Part shown: piece by piece, positions 1 through 8,713 of the stretch
How the letters are laid out: each line of letters begins with the position of its first letter
Numbering within the stretch: the first letter of the stretch is position 1
Program-made: the position numbers and the translations under genes
Source of the DNA: Hungatella effluvii
GTDB lineage: Bacteria > Bacillota > Clostridia > Lachnospirales > Lachnospiraceae
Direction of reading: 5' to 3'
Length of the DNA stretch: 64,000 nucleotides
NCBI RefSeq assembly: GCF_003201875.1
Contig: NZ_QJKD01000009.1
Location: 62,001 to 126,000 of the forward strand
Notes under the pieces: model-generated
Told to the model about the DNA's origin: nothing
Database searches by the model: none
Seen by the model: only the letters and a program-made list of their open reading frames with translations

Positions 1-58
1 CGTCAACCCCAAATTCAACCCCAAATTCAACCCCAAATTCAACCCCAAATTCAACCCC
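1..58. repeat. 12-bp in-frame tandem repeat
   Basis: Units of caaccccaaatt repeat almost five times from the left edge and may continue beyond it. Read in the frame of the following CDS they encode a Ser-Thr-Pro-Asn tetrapeptide repeat. Because the unit is a multiple of three, copy-number change would lengthen or shorten a linker without a frameshift. Confidence 0.85.
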
Positions 59-272
59 ATTGTCTTCATTAACAGTGGATTTGATGGGATTGCCATTGAG
101 AGAACAGATATTGGTACTTATAACGAAGAATTCATCAATATCCAAAAAGAAAATGACAGAAATTCTGGGTGTTTCAATGTATGTGTTGAAGAAGGAATTG
201 GCTGTAATGAGTGAAGAGCATGTGGCTGAGTTTGTTGGATTTAGTCGGAATGGTAAATGGGTTGTGTATTAG
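3..272 (+). CDS. C-terminal part of a winged-helix protein with an NSTP-repeat linker (partial at left edge)
   Basis: The reading frame is open to the left edge, so this is the 3' end of a longer gene and not a 70-residue protein starting at 60. Visible parts are a Ser-Thr-Pro-Asn repeat linker and then about 70 residues resembling a winged helix-turn-helix: a helix after LREQILVLI, a second after SKKKMTEIL, a recognition-like helix VSMYVLKKEL, and a short beta wing ending GKWVVY. Such C-terminal wHTH domains occur behind AAA_4/AlbA_2 regulators in Clostridia, but the N-terminal domain lies outside the window, so that assignment is inference. It stops 87 bases before the uvrB start. Confidence 0.6.
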   Translation, partial: STPNSTPNSTPNSTPNSTPLSSLTVDLMGLPLREQILVLITKNSSISKKKMTEILGVSMYVLKKELAVMSEEHVAEFVGFSRNGKWVVY

Positions 273-359
273 TTGGATTATTCGGAAAAGTGCACTGTAA
301 AAGTATGGTTTAAGATGAATGTGTTTTTAAAAGTATGGAATTATAAAGGAGGAACCTCA

Positions 360-2348
360 GTGGATCAATTTGAATTAGTATCAGAATATAAACCAACCGG
401 CGATCAGCCCCAGGCCATTGCCAAGCTGGTCAAAGGTTTCCAGGAAGGGAATCAGTTTCAGACTCTGCTGGGTGTCACCGGCTCCGGTAAGACCTTTACT
501 ATGGCCAATGTCATCCAGGCGCTGAATAAGCCAACGCTGATTATTGCCCATAACAAGACGCTGGCCGCCCAGCTCTACAGCGAATTTAAAGAATTTTTCC
601 CCAACAACGCGGTGGAATACTTTGTATCCTACTACGACTACTACCAGCCGGAAGCCTACGTCCCTTCAACGGACACATACATTGAAAAGGACTCTGCCAT
701 CAATGACGAGATTGACAAGCTACGCCATTCCGCCACGGCTGCGTTGTCTGAGCGGGAGGATGTAATCATTGTGGCGTCCGTGTCGTGTATTTATGGTCTG
801 GGAAGCCCCATCGATTATAAGGAGATGGTAATTTCCCTGCGGCCTGGGATGGAAAAAGACAGGGACGAGGTGATTCACAAGCTTATCGATATCCAGTATA
901 CGCGGAATGATATGGATTTTAAGCGAGGCAGTTTCCGTGTAAGAGGTGATGTGCTGGAGATTTATCCGGCTTACTCGGGCGGAGACGCTTATCGGGTGGA
1001 GTTCTTCGGGGACGAGGTGGAGCGGATTACGGAGATCGATTCGCTTACCGGAGAAGGGAAGACGGAGCTGGGACACATTGCGATCTTCCCGGCTTCCCAT
1101 TACGTGGTTTCAAAGGAGAAGTTGGAGCTTGCGACTCAGACGATACTTGCAGAGCTTAAGGAACAGGTGGCTTATTTTAAGAGCGAGGATAAGCTGCTGG
1201 AAGCGCAGAGAATTTCTGAGCGGACGAATTTTGATGTGGAGATGATGCGGGAAACCGGGTTCTGTTCCGGTATAGAGAACTACTCCAGGCATTTAACTGC
1301 ATCCAGGGCGGGAGAACCACCCTGCACGCTGATCGACTATTTTCCCGAGGAATTCCTGATTATTGTGGATGAGTCCCATATTACTCTGCCTCAGGTCCGC
1401 GGTATGTTCGCGGGAGACCGGTCCAGGAAGACGACCCTGGTCAACTATGGATTCCGTCTGCCTTCTGCTCTGGACAACAGACCACTGAATTTTGAGGAAT
1501 TTGAGTCGAAGATCGACCAGATGATGTTTGTGTCGGCCACGCCTTCTGTCTATGAGGCGAACCATGAGATGATGCGGGTGGAGCAGATTATCCGGCCCAC
1601 GGGACTTTTGGATCCGGAGATCGAGGTGCGTCCGGTGGAAGGCCAGATCGATGATCTCGTCTCGGAGGTCAACAAGGAGGTCGCGAATAAGCACAAGATT
1701 CTGATCACAACGCTGACAAAACGTATGGCCGAGGACCTGACGGATTACATGAGGGAGATTGGAATCCGGGTGAAGTATCTTCATTCCGATATTGATACGC
1801 TGGAGCGTTCGGAGATTATCCGTGATATGCGTCTCGATGTATTCGATGTACTCGTCGGAATCAACCTTCTGCGTGAGGGTCTTGATATTCCGGAAATTAC
1901 GCTGGTAGCGATTCTCGATGCGGATAAAGAGGGCTTCCTCCGTTCGGAGACGTCTCTGATCCAGACGGTCGGGCGTGCGGCGCGTAACTCTGAGGGCCAC
2001 GTAATCATGTACGCGGATTCTATCACGGATTCCATGCGGGTGGCGATCGAAGAGACGAACCGAAGGCGCGCGATTCAGCAGCAGTACAACGAAGAACACG
2101 GCATCACGCCGACGACCATCAAGAAGTCTGTCCGTGATTTAATCGCTATCTCGAAGGCGGCGATTGAGGACAAGAAGTCCTTTGAAAAGGATCCGGAATC
2201 CATGGACCAAAAGGAACTGGAGAAACTGGCGAAGGAGCTGACGAAGAAGATGCATCAGGCGGCAGCAGAGCTGAACTTCGAGGAGGCCGCAAGGCTGCGT
2301 GACCGTATGGTGGAAGTGAAAAAGATGCTCCAGGAACTGGACGAGTAA
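360..2348 (+). CDS. uvrB: Excinuclease ABC subunit B
   Basis: UvrB is the damage-verifying helicase-like subunit of nucleotide excision repair; it is loaded by UvrA and recruits UvrC. The 662-residue product has the family length. Walker A (GVTGSGKT, residues 38-45), the aromatic beta-hairpin region (YYDYYQPEAYVP), DESH box, helicase motif VGRAARN and a C-terminal UVR domain (FEEAARLRDRM) are all present. The frame is open further upstream to 273, but GTG at 360 is chosen because AAAGGAGG lies 7 bases before it and translation then begins VDQFELVSEYKPTGDQP, the usual UvrB N-terminus. uvrA is not in the window. No clear terminator is seen directly after the stop. Confidence 0.97.
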   Translation: MDQFELVSEYKPTGDQPQAIAKLVKGFQEGNQFQTLLGVTGSGKTFTMANVIQALNKPTLIIAHNKTLAAQLYSEFKEFFPNNAVEYFVSYYDYYQPEAYVPSTDTYIEKDSAINDEIDKLRHSATAALSEREDVIIVASVSCIYGLGSPIDYKEMVISLRPGMEKDRDEVIHKLIDIQYTRNDMDFKRGSFRVRGDVLEIYPAYSGGDAYRVEFFGDEVERITEIDSLTGEGKTELGHIAIFPASHYVVSKEKLELATQTILAELKEQVAYFKSEDKLLEAQRISERTNFDVEMMRETGFCSGIENYSRHLTASRAGEPPCTLIDYFPEEFLIIVDESHITLPQVRGMFAGDRSRKTTLVNYGFRLPSALDNRPLNFEEFESKIDQMMFVSATPSVYEANHEMMRVEQIIRPTGLLDPEIEVRPVEGQIDDLVSEVNKEVANKHKILITTLTKRMAEDLTDYMREIGIRVKYLHSDIDTLERSEIIRDMRLDVFDVLVGINLLREGLDIPEITLVAILDADKEGFLRSETSLIQTVGRAARNSEGHVIMYADSITDSMRVAIEETNRRRAIQQQYNEEHGITPTTIKKSVRDLIAISKAAIEDKKSFEKDPESMDQKELEKLAKELTKKMHQAAAELNFEEAARLRDRMVEVKKMLQELDE

Positions 2349-2399
2349 ATAAAACCAGAAAACTATCCGTAAAACATAGAAAGTCAGTAGCATTTGATA

Positions 2400-2428
2400 T
2401 TGACAATAATTCTCAATAAGTGTAGAAT
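2400..2428 (+). promoter_or_regulatory. feoAB promoter overlapping a Fur-box-like 7-1-7 repeat
   Basis: TTGACA (2400-2405), a 17-base spacer and TAGAAT (2423-2428) form a near-consensus sigma-A promoter. The bases TGACAAT-A-ATTCTCA (2401-2415) form a 7-1-7 inverted repeat with one mismatch, close to the Firmicutes Fur box TGATAATNATTATCA, and overlap the -35. Repression by iron-loaded Fur is inferred. The transcript would carry the 165-base hairpin element at 2463-2627 in its leader. Confidence 0.65.
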
Positions 2429-2462
2429 TTCTATGGACGCCGGAATATATGAGGTGCCCAGG

Positions 2463-2627
2463 CTAGTACAGCATTGTATAAATTCCTAAGTAATCGCACC
2501 CGCTATCTACGCCAGGAGCACGCCTGCGAAGCTAGCCGTAGGGTCCACTACGCCGTCGCTTCGCAGACGTACACCTGACGCAGATATCAGGCACGATTAC
2601 TCAGCTATTTATGCAATGCTGTACTAG
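2463..2627. repeat. Long-hairpin element, family 1, copy 1
   Basis: A 165-base imperfect palindrome. Perfect 14-base termini (ctagtacagcattg, 2463-2476, and its complement, 2614-2627) enclose 20-base paired arms and a 97-base core (2497-2593). A second copy in opposite orientation lies at 49523-49688. The 97-base cores are about 87 percent identical by hand alignment, while the 20-base arms differ but remain complementary within each copy. There is no ORF. It sits in the feoAB leader. MITE-like or structured RNA are both possible. Confidence 0.85.
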
Positions 2628-2703
2628 CGATTGTGAGGCCTGGGTTTTCCATTTTATAAAATAGGGGAAATGCATTTGAAACGGCAGTCCGGAGGAGAAC
2701 AGA

Positions 2704-2937
2704 ATGAAATTGCACGAAGGCGAAATAGGTAAGACATATATTGTCTACAGCGTAATGGTGGCTGACACGATTACGAGGCGGCTGGAAGCCCTCGGCGTCA
2801 ACGAGATGACGCCGGTAACCCTGATGAATAAAAAAGGCAGCGGGACCGTGATTATAAAGGTAAGGGGTACTCGTCTGGCGTTAGGGCGCAGAATATCAGA
2901 GGGAATTGAGATCAGGGAGGCCGCAGACCATGAGTGA
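2704..2937 (+). CDS. feoA: Ferrous iron transport protein A
   Basis: FeoA is a small cytoplasmic SH3-like protein needed for FeoB-dependent Fe(II) uptake. The 77-residue product has the expected size and fold pattern: an N-terminal beta strand, a helix with RRLEALGV, and a basic strand ending in LALGRRISEGIEIR, the common FeoA signature LALRxxxAxxI. GGAGGAG lies 7 bases before the ATG. The last eight bases overlap the start of feoB, which indicates translational coupling. Control by iron is suggested by the Fur-like site upstream. Confidence 0.92.
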   Translation: MKLHEGEIGKTYIVYSVMVADTITRRLEALGVNEMTPVTLMNKKGSGTVIIKVRGTRLALGRRISEGIEIREAADHE

Positions 2938-4927
2938 TGAAAATAGGGTGATTAACGTAGGCTTCGTCGGAAATCCGAACTGTGGTAAGACAACGCTGTT
3001 CAACGCCTTCACAGGAGCAAAATTAAAGGTGGCAAACTGGCCCGGAGTTACGGTGGAGCGGGTGGAAGGTGAGACCAGCTATAAAGGACGGCCGATCCGT
3101 GTCATTGATACGCCAGGAATCTACAGCCTGACTTCCTATACCATCGAGGAGAAAGTCACAAGAAAATGCATCGAGGATGGGGAAGTCGACGTCATCATCA
3201 ATGTAGTGGATGCCTCTTCACTGGAACGCAATCTCTACCTGACCCTTCAGCTTCTGGAACTGAAGAAACCGGTAATCCTGGCTTTGAATATGATGGATAT
3301 CGTGGAGGACCGTGGGATGGAAATCGATCTGCACCGCCTTCCTGAGATGCTGGGTTCCATTCCTGTCGTACCGGTATCGGCCAGAAAACGTACCGGCCTG
3401 GATGTGCTGATGCACGCCGTGGTTCACCACTACGAGGAAGGTCCTCAGGGCACGGTAGTGGGGTATACCCCCCGGATCGAAAACAAGATTTCCAAGGTGG
3501 AGACGGTGCTTAAGGCCCACTATGGGGAGATGGACAATCTACGGTGGCATGCCATCAAGTTTATGGAATACGATGAGACCGTATGGAATGATCATCCGGT
3601 AGATTTAAATAACATCATTGATCATAATTACGAGAAAGAGATTATCAATCAGAAATACGATTACATAGAAGAGATTATAAAGGAGTGTCTGGTCAATAAG
3701 GAATCAAAGGCCGCGTCGACCGATAAGATTGATGAGTTTTTAACGCATCCAATCTGGGGAATTCCTATTTTCTTAGGGATCATGGCAATGGTATTCTTTC
3801 TGACGTTCACTGTCGGTGATTTCTTAAAGGGATTTTTTGAAGTCGGTCTCGACTGGCTCTCGGGCAGTACGCTGTATTTCCTTCAGAATATTCATGCTTC
3901 GGAATGGATCACATCCCTGGTTGTGGATGGCATTGTGGCCGGTGTTGGCGGAATTCTGACATTTTTGCCGAATATTTTTATCCTGTTTCTGGCGCTGGCC
4001 TTTCTGGAGGACAGCGGCTATATGGCCAGAGTTGCCTATGTCATGAATGAGACAATGGGGCGGGTAGGGCTTTCCGGCAAGGCATTTTTACCCATGCTGT
4101 TAGGCTTTGGATGTACTGTGCCTGCCGTCATGGCGGCCAGGGCTCTGCCGAGTGAAAAGGACAGAAGAAGAACCATTCTGATCACACCGTTTATGTCGTG
4201 TTCAGCCAGACTTCCCATTTACGTTCTGTTTGCGGAGATGTTTTTCCCGCGGCATGCGCTGATCGTGGCCTATTCCCTGTATCTGATCGGACTCATTGTA
4301 GCCATAGCGGTGGCCCATGTGACGCACCGGATGTCAAAGGGAGGGGAAGAGGATACTCTGTTGATTGAGCTTCCCGAGTATAAGACGCCGAATATGCGAA
4401 CAGTGGCCATCTATGTATGGGATAAGGTAAAGGATTACTTGAGCAAGGCGGGAACCACCATATTCCTGGCTTCTATTGTCCTGTGGTTTGTGTTGAACAG
4501 CGGACCGTCCGGATTTGTGGAGGATGTTTCCAATAGCTTTGCCGCTATGATCGGACGGGTTCTGGTGCCGGTTCTGAATCCTGCCGGCCTTGGGGACTGG
4601 AGAATCGCGGTGGCGCTGATATCCGGCCTGTCGGCTAAGGAGGTCGTGGTATCCAGCTTCTCCGTTCTGTTTGGAATTGGAAACATTAATTCGGCCGGAG
4701 GCATGAACCAGCTGTCCGGAGTTCTGTCCTCCATTGGTTTTAGCGGGGTCAATGCTTATGCGCTGATGATTTTCTGCCTGCTGTATTCTCCGTGTATTGC
4801 TGCGGTGGCAACCATACGAAAAGAGACCGGTTCTACAAGATGGACTCTGGGAATGGTTCTGTTTCAGCTATTGACCGCATGGGGAGCCGCGGTGATCGTG
4901 TTCCAGATTGGAAGCTTACTCTTTTAA
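2930..4927 (+). CDS. feoB: Ferrous iron transport protein B
   Basis: FeoB is the inner-membrane Fe(II) permease with a cytosolic G domain. The 665-residue product has G1 GNPNCGKT (residues 14-21), G3 DTPG, G4 NMMD, a helical GDI region, then about eight membrane segments with the Gate motifs, including GFGCTVPAVMAAR and GLSAKEVVV. The frame is open from 2906, but ATG 2930 is preferred: AGGGAGG lies about 10 bases upstream and the protein then begins with the usual polar residues before the G domain. It overlaps feoA by eight bases and ends before a strong terminator. No FeoC-like gene follows. Confidence 0.97.
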   Translation: MSDENRVINVGFVGNPNCGKTTLFNAFTGAKLKVANWPGVTVERVEGETSYKGRPIRVIDTPGIYSLTSYTIEEKVTRKCIEDGEVDVIINVVDASSLERNLYLTLQLLELKKPVILALNMMDIVEDRGMEIDLHRLPEMLGSIPVVPVSARKRTGLDVLMHAVVHHYEEGPQGTVVGYTPRIENKISKVETVLKAHYGEMDNLRWHAIKFMEYDETVWNDHPVDLNNIIDHNYEKEIINQKYDYIEEIIKECLVNKESKAASTDKIDEFLTHPIWGIPIFLGIMAMVFFLTFTVGDFLKGFFEVGLDWLSGSTLYFLQNIHASEWITSLVVDGIVAGVGGILTFLPNIFILFLALAFLEDSGYMARVAYVMNETMGRVGLSGKAFLPMLLGFGCTVPAVMAARALPSEKDRRRTILITPFMSCSARLPIYVLFAEMFFPRHALIVAYSLYLIGLIVAIAVAHVTHRMSKGGEEDTLLIELPEYKTPNMRTVAIYVWDKVKDYLSKAGTTIFLASIVLWFVLNSGPSGFVEDVSNSFAAMIGRVLVPVLNPAGLGDWRIAVALISGLSAKEVVVSSFSVLFGIGNINSAGGMNQLSGVLSSIGFSGVNAYALMIFCLLYSPCIAAVATIRKETGSTRWTLGMVLFQLLTAWGAAVIVFQIGSLLF

Positions 4928-4949
4928 TTTCCAATAAAAATTATTTGTA

Positions 4950-4983
4950 ACGCCCGAACGGTAAGGTTGTTCGGGCGTTTTTC
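4950..4983 (+). terminator. Intrinsic terminator of feoAB
   Basis: Perfect stem acgcccgaac / gttcgggcgt with an eight-base loop, followed directly by a T run, 23 bases after the feoB stop. Confidence 0.9.
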
Positions 4984-5041
4984 TATACAGGTATGAAAAA
5001 AATTAGGATCTAATCAGGAACAGGAAATGGCAAAAGCCGGA

Positions 5042-6181
5042 TTAAAGCAGCGAGTAACCCTTCTTTAACTGTTCCAGCAGAGAGGTGAAAAGGGACGGAA
5101 AATGGTCCGTTTCATCACCGTTTCCACTCAGATAACGGATGATGATGGTGGATATCTCCTCAATATAATCGGCACATCTGTGGAAACAATCCGCTGCTTC
5201 AACCCAGCCTGCCTGCCGTACCATACCGCCTTCCTTCAACCGCACCATACCGCTTTCCTCCGACCGCACCATACCGCCTCCCTCCGACTGTACCATACCG
5301 TTTTCTACCAACCAATCCGTTCCGATTTCGACAAGCATTTGGGCCATTTTGTCGAATGTTCCCCGGTAACGTATTTCATCCGGCTCCGCGATTCCCTTCA
5401 GCGCATTGGGAACTGTGGGAACGGTACCAAAAAATGTGACCATATTCAGCAGGATTTTGTCATACTCTTCTTTTGTCAGCTGTTTTTTCCAGTCGGGAAG
5501 CTCGCGGATCATCTTTTCAAGGCCTTTGTATCCCAGGAAGGAAGCGGGCGGATTCAGAAAATGATCTTTTTGAAGCGCCAGAGCTTCGGAGGCAATCTGG
5601 TTCTTGCTCCTTTTTTCCGTCATTCTGACCGTACAGATCGTATTTTCACTGCTTAATCCTGGATAACTGCAGTTCATACTGTTTTTCAGTTCGTCGTATC
5701 CCAGGGTGAGAAGCTGCGTCCGGCCGCAGTCATAGAGGCAGATGAGGCGCTGATCGTCGTCGTATCCTGTCATCAGTACGTAATGAAAGGGAATGTGCTC
5801 CTTATGGTAAAGCTTTGGATAATAGGAGAGATAGTACATATCGAGTGCCCCCAATACGACGGGATGACCTGCGTCGATTTCCTCTTTCGCCTTTTTCAGC
5901 GCCCGTTCAAAGGTGCTGTAGGAATGGTGGGCGTAGGTGAACCCTGCGATCGGTGCCAGAAATGCATACATGTGTTTTGTCCGGCCGTCGCCGAGGGCTA
6001 CCATGCGTTTCAAGTCTGATTTGTCTGTTTTTCGGTAGCAGAAGGAGCCAAAGCCGGAGAGCAGAAAGAAAAATCCATCCGGGAGAGACTCTCCTGTTTC
6101 ATTTATATAGAGATCTTCGATTCCATTCCACATGCACTCATAGTCGTGGGAGTGGTGTTTCAGTTCAATGATTTGTTTCAT
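5042..6181 (-). CDS. BtrH N-terminal-type protein (butirosin biosynthesis H-like, DUF4872)
   Basis: A 379-residue soluble protein without a signal peptide. The N-terminal 130 residues fit the BtrH_N family: a papain-fold-like region with conserved Cys, a GHPVVLGALDMYYL segment and FHYVLMTGYDDD, where the His and Asp resemble the catalytic-type His/Asp positions of this family. The C-terminal half is helical, as in the DUF4872 companion domain. Members act in peptide or natural-product acyl transfer or cleavage; the substrate here is unknown. Residues about 294-322 are an octapeptide repeat (GMVRSEES-like). It stands alone on the minus strand, and its 3' end faces feoB. Assignment is from remembered family pattern, so moderately sure. 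Confidence 0.65.
   Translation of the reverse strand: MKQIIELKHHSHDYECMWNGIEDLYINETGESLPDGFFFLLSGFGSFCYRKTDKSDLKRMVALGDGRTKHMYAFLAPIAGFTYAHHSYSTFERALKKAKEEIDAGHPVVLGALDMYYLSYYPKLYHKEHIPFHYVLMTGYDDDQRLICLYDCGRTQLLTLGYDELKNSMNCSYPGLSSENTICTVRMTEKRSKNQIASEALALQKDHFLNPPASFLGYKGLEKMIRELPDWKKQLTKEEYDKILLNMVTFFGTVPTVPNALKGIAEPDEIRYRGTFDKMAQMLVEIGTDWLVENGMVQSEGGGMVRSEESGMVRLKEGGMVRQAGWVEAADCFHRCADYIEEISTIIIRYLSGNGDETDHFPSLFTSLLEQLKKGYSLL
5220..5300. repeat. 24-bp tandem repeat inside the BtrH-like gene
   Basis: Three full units and one partial unit of a 24-base sequence beginning accataccgc. On the minus strand it encodes GMVR(S/L)(E/K)E(G/S) octapeptides. In frame, so a likely source of length variation in the C-terminal region. 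Confidence 0.85.
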
Positions 6182-6290
6182 AGTACACCTCGCTTTTCGT
6201 GATTCTGTTTATCGTGTTATCCTGATCTTAAACCATGACATTGTGATAGAGTCAAGAGGCTTTTGAGCATTTGTACGACCGGTTTATCTA

Positions 6291-6349
6291 TTTTTAGACA
6301 TATTTCTGTTTTTGTCTAAAAACCATCCAACTTAAATAAATTGTATAAT
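6291..6349 (+). promoter_or_regulatory. Inverted-repeat operator and -10 upstream of the MMPL exporter
   Basis: Perfect 10-base arms tttttagaca (6291-6300) and tgtctaaaaa (6313-6322) flank a 12-base spacer. A TATAAT lies at 6344-6349, so the right arm falls where a -35 would be; no good -35 is visible. This suggests an operator for an unseen regulator. The rest of the gap 6182-6403 shows nothing else. Confidence 0.45.
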
Positions 6350-6403
6350 TACAAAAAGTCAAAATGGTATTATTGTTAAGGTCGTAAAGATTTGAAAAGG
6401 GTG

Positions 6404-8713
6404 ATGGCTGTGAAGACGAGAAAAATAAGAGAGAAAAAACAGAAAAAGCGTTTTAGTATGGTTGATGTGATTGTACAGAAAGGCAGATGGATCGAGAAAA
6501 TTTTTGCCATTGCGGTGATTCTTTCGGTGATATCTGCCTGTTTTGTGCATGTGAATTACGATTTGAGCGAATACCTGCCTGACTGGGCGCCTGCCAAGGA
6601 AGGCTTAAACCGGATGGAAGAGGAGTTCGGCTATCCGGGAACCGCCCGGGTGATGGTGGGGCCGGTGACGCTGTATGAAGCCAAGGCCTATAAGGACCGG
6701 ATCGCGGAGATTGACGGCGTGGACATGGTTATGTGGGCGGATACGACGACAGATGTGTACAATGCCAATATCTTTATTAACTACGACGATATCCAGGATT
6801 ACTATAAAGACGGCTATGCGGTGATGGATATCATTTTTGAGGAAGGCGATTCCAGCAGTTTGACGAAATCTGCCATCAATGAGATGCAGACCCTCACAGG
6901 AGACAAGGGCTATTTCATGGGCTCCGCGGTACAGAATAAGTCCTTAAATGAGACGCTGATGCGGGAAATCAGCATTGCCATGGCTCTCGGTGTGGTGATG
7001 ATCGCGGTTATTTTATGCCTCACGACCACTTCGTGGTTTGAGCCGGTCATGTTTTTGATGGTCATGGGAATTGCCATTATCATCAATATGGGAACGAATC
7101 TGATTCTGGGGACCATATCATTTCTGACCTTCAGCGTGGCCTCGATTCTGCAGCTGGCCGTCGCCATGGATTACTCGGTGTTCCTGCTCGACATGTTTAC
7201 AAAGGAGCGGGCCAAAGGAAATGATCCCGTTACCGCAATTACCAACGCGATACATAAGTCACTGCCCTCTATTCTTGCAAGCGGCGCCACCACCATTATC
7301 GGGTTCGTCGTACTGATGCTGATGCGTTTCAGTATCGGTAAAGACCTGGGCTTCGTTCTGGCGAAGGGAATCGTGGTCAGTCTGATTACCGTGCTGTTTC
7401 TTATGCCGTCGCTCCTGCTTCGCTGGGGAGACCGGATTAAACGGACGGAGCATAAGTCCTTTATGCCTTCCTTCCATGGTCTGGGACAGGTGGTCTACAG
7501 AGTGCGGTATGTGGTTCTGGGAGTCGTGCTTCTATTTGTGGTTCCTGCATTTACAGCCCAGAATATGAACTCATTTACGTTTGGAAACAGCGCTCTCGGG
7601 TCCAGCCCCGGAACGAAGGTATATGAGGATGAACAGCAGATCAACGGGCGCTTCGGCAAGAGCAATCTGATTCTGGCCGTGGTTCCGAACACCAGCATGG
7701 TGAAAGAGAAGGATTTGACGGATGCGCTGGACGATCTGTATTACGTGAAATCGGTGACTTCCCTGGCGGGCACCATACCGGAGGGAATTCCGGAAAAAAT
7801 CATTCCAAAGAGCGCAACGAGCCTGCTGCACACGGACAACTACAGCCGAATTATGATCTATGTAAAGACCTCGGATGAGAGCGATTTTGCTTTCCAGTGT
7901 ACCAATGAGATCACGTCCATTGTACGGAGCTATTATCCGGAGGACTCCTATATAACGGGAGTGATCCCTTCCACACAGGATATCAAATCAATTATTACGG
8001 CGGACTACAATTTCGTCAACCTGTTGTCAATCCTCGGCGTGGGTTTGGTGGTTCTGATATCGTTTAAATCACTGATTATCCCGATTGTCGTCCTGATTCC
8101 TATCGAGGTGGCAGTCTTCTTCAACATGGCAGTTCCGTACTTTACGGGAGAAAGCATGCTGTATATGGGATATATTATCGTCAGCTGTCTGCAGCTGGGG
8201 GCTACGGTGGATTACTCGATTCTGATGACGAATAATTATATGGATGCGAGAAGAACGTATCCCGAAAAGGCACGGGCAATCAAGCATACGGTATCGCGAA
8301 GCGCCCTTTCCATACTGACATCGGGAACGATTCTGACGATTGCAGGGTACGGTCTGTATTTCGTCTCCTCTGTGGCTGCAATTGGCGGTCTGGGTCATCT
8401 GATCGGACGCGGGGCATTGATCAGCGTCCTGATGGTACTGTTTCTGCTGCCCGTGCTCCTTACCATGGCGGATCCGCTGCTGATGAAGGAAGAAGCTAAG
8501 AAAATTAAGATAGAGGAAACGCGCCAGGCGATGAAGCAGAAAAAACGGGATTTAAAGGAACAGATGAAGCAAAAAACGGTGCAGATGATGCCGGGGCAGC
8601 CAAAGAAGAAAATGGAAGCGGAGCAGATGGGGCCGGTGAAGCAAGATAAGAAAATGGAAGCGCAGCAGCCGTCAAAGAATATTGAGGATGAGGTGAAGGA
8701 AAATGAGAAATAG
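6404..8713 (+). CDS. MMPL/RND-family membrane exporter
   Basis: A roughly 770-residue integral membrane protein with two RND-like halves. Each half has one N-terminal membrane segment, a large extracytoplasmic loop (about residues 60-180 and 400-530), then five membrane segments. The conserved GAT(V/I)DYS-type motif appears in both halves (VAMDYSVFLLDMF; LGATVDYSILMTNNYM), matching proton-relay positions of the MMPL family (PF03176). The C-terminal tail is Lys/Gln/Glu-rich and cytoplasmic. The start is uncertain: TTG 6392, ATG 6404 or GTG 6410; AAAAGGG (6395-6401) is best spaced for 6410. It overlaps the next gene by 11 bases, so the two are co-translated. Cargo is unknown. Confidence 0.85.
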   Translation: MAVKTRKIREKKQKKRFSMVDVIVQKGRWIEKIFAIAVILSVISACFVHVNYDLSEYLPDWAPAKEGLNRMEEEFGYPGTARVMVGPVTLYEAKAYKDRIAEIDGVDMVMWADTTTDVYNANIFINYDDIQDYYKDGYAVMDIIFEEGDSSSLTKSAINEMQTLTGDKGYFMGSAVQNKSLNETLMREISIAMALGVVMIAVILCLTTTSWFEPVMFLMVMGIAIIINMGTNLILGTISFLTFSVASILQLAVAMDYSVFLLDMFTKERAKGNDPVTAITNAIHKSLPSILASGATTIIGFVVLMLMRFSIGKDLGFVLAKGIVVSLITVLFLMPSLLLRWGDRIKRTEHKSFMPSFHGLGQVVYRVRYVVLGVVLLFVVPAFTAQNMNSFTFGNSALGSSPGTKVYEDEQQINGRFGKSNLILAVVPNTSMVKEKDLTDALDDLYYVKSVTSLAGTIPEGIPEKIIPKSATSLLHTDNYSRIMIYVKTSDESDFAFQCTNEITSIVRSYYPEDSYITGVIPSTQDIKSIITADYNFVNLLSILGVGLVVLISFKSLIIPIVVLIPIEVAVFFNMAVPYFTGESMLYMGYIIVSCLQLGATVDYSILMTNNYMDARRTYPEKARAIKHTVSRSALSILTSGTILTIAGYGLYFVSSVAAIGGLGHLIGRGALISVLMVLFLLPVLLTMADPLLMKEEAKKIKIEETRQAMKQKKRDLKEQMKQKTVQMMPGQPKKKMEAEQMGPVKQDKKMEAQQPSKNIEDEVKENEK

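Noticed and set aside
1..58. Possible CRISPR array at the left edge
   Set aside because: The units are contiguous 12-mers without spacers and they read through in frame into a CDS.
1293..2099. A 268-codon minus-strand frame within uvrB
   Set aside because: Antisense to a conserved gene with clear UvrB motifs; composition is Arg/His-rich as expected for a shadow.
2463..2627. Intrinsic terminator of uvrB
   Set aside because: The palindrome is far longer than a terminator stem, lacks a T run, lies after the feoAB promoter, and recurs elsewhere with different arms.
5102..5656. A 184-codon plus-strand frame opposite the BtrH-like gene
   Set aside because: It is the antisense shadow of a well-supported gene and its His/Thr/Leu repeats come from the 24-bp repeat; no ribosome site.
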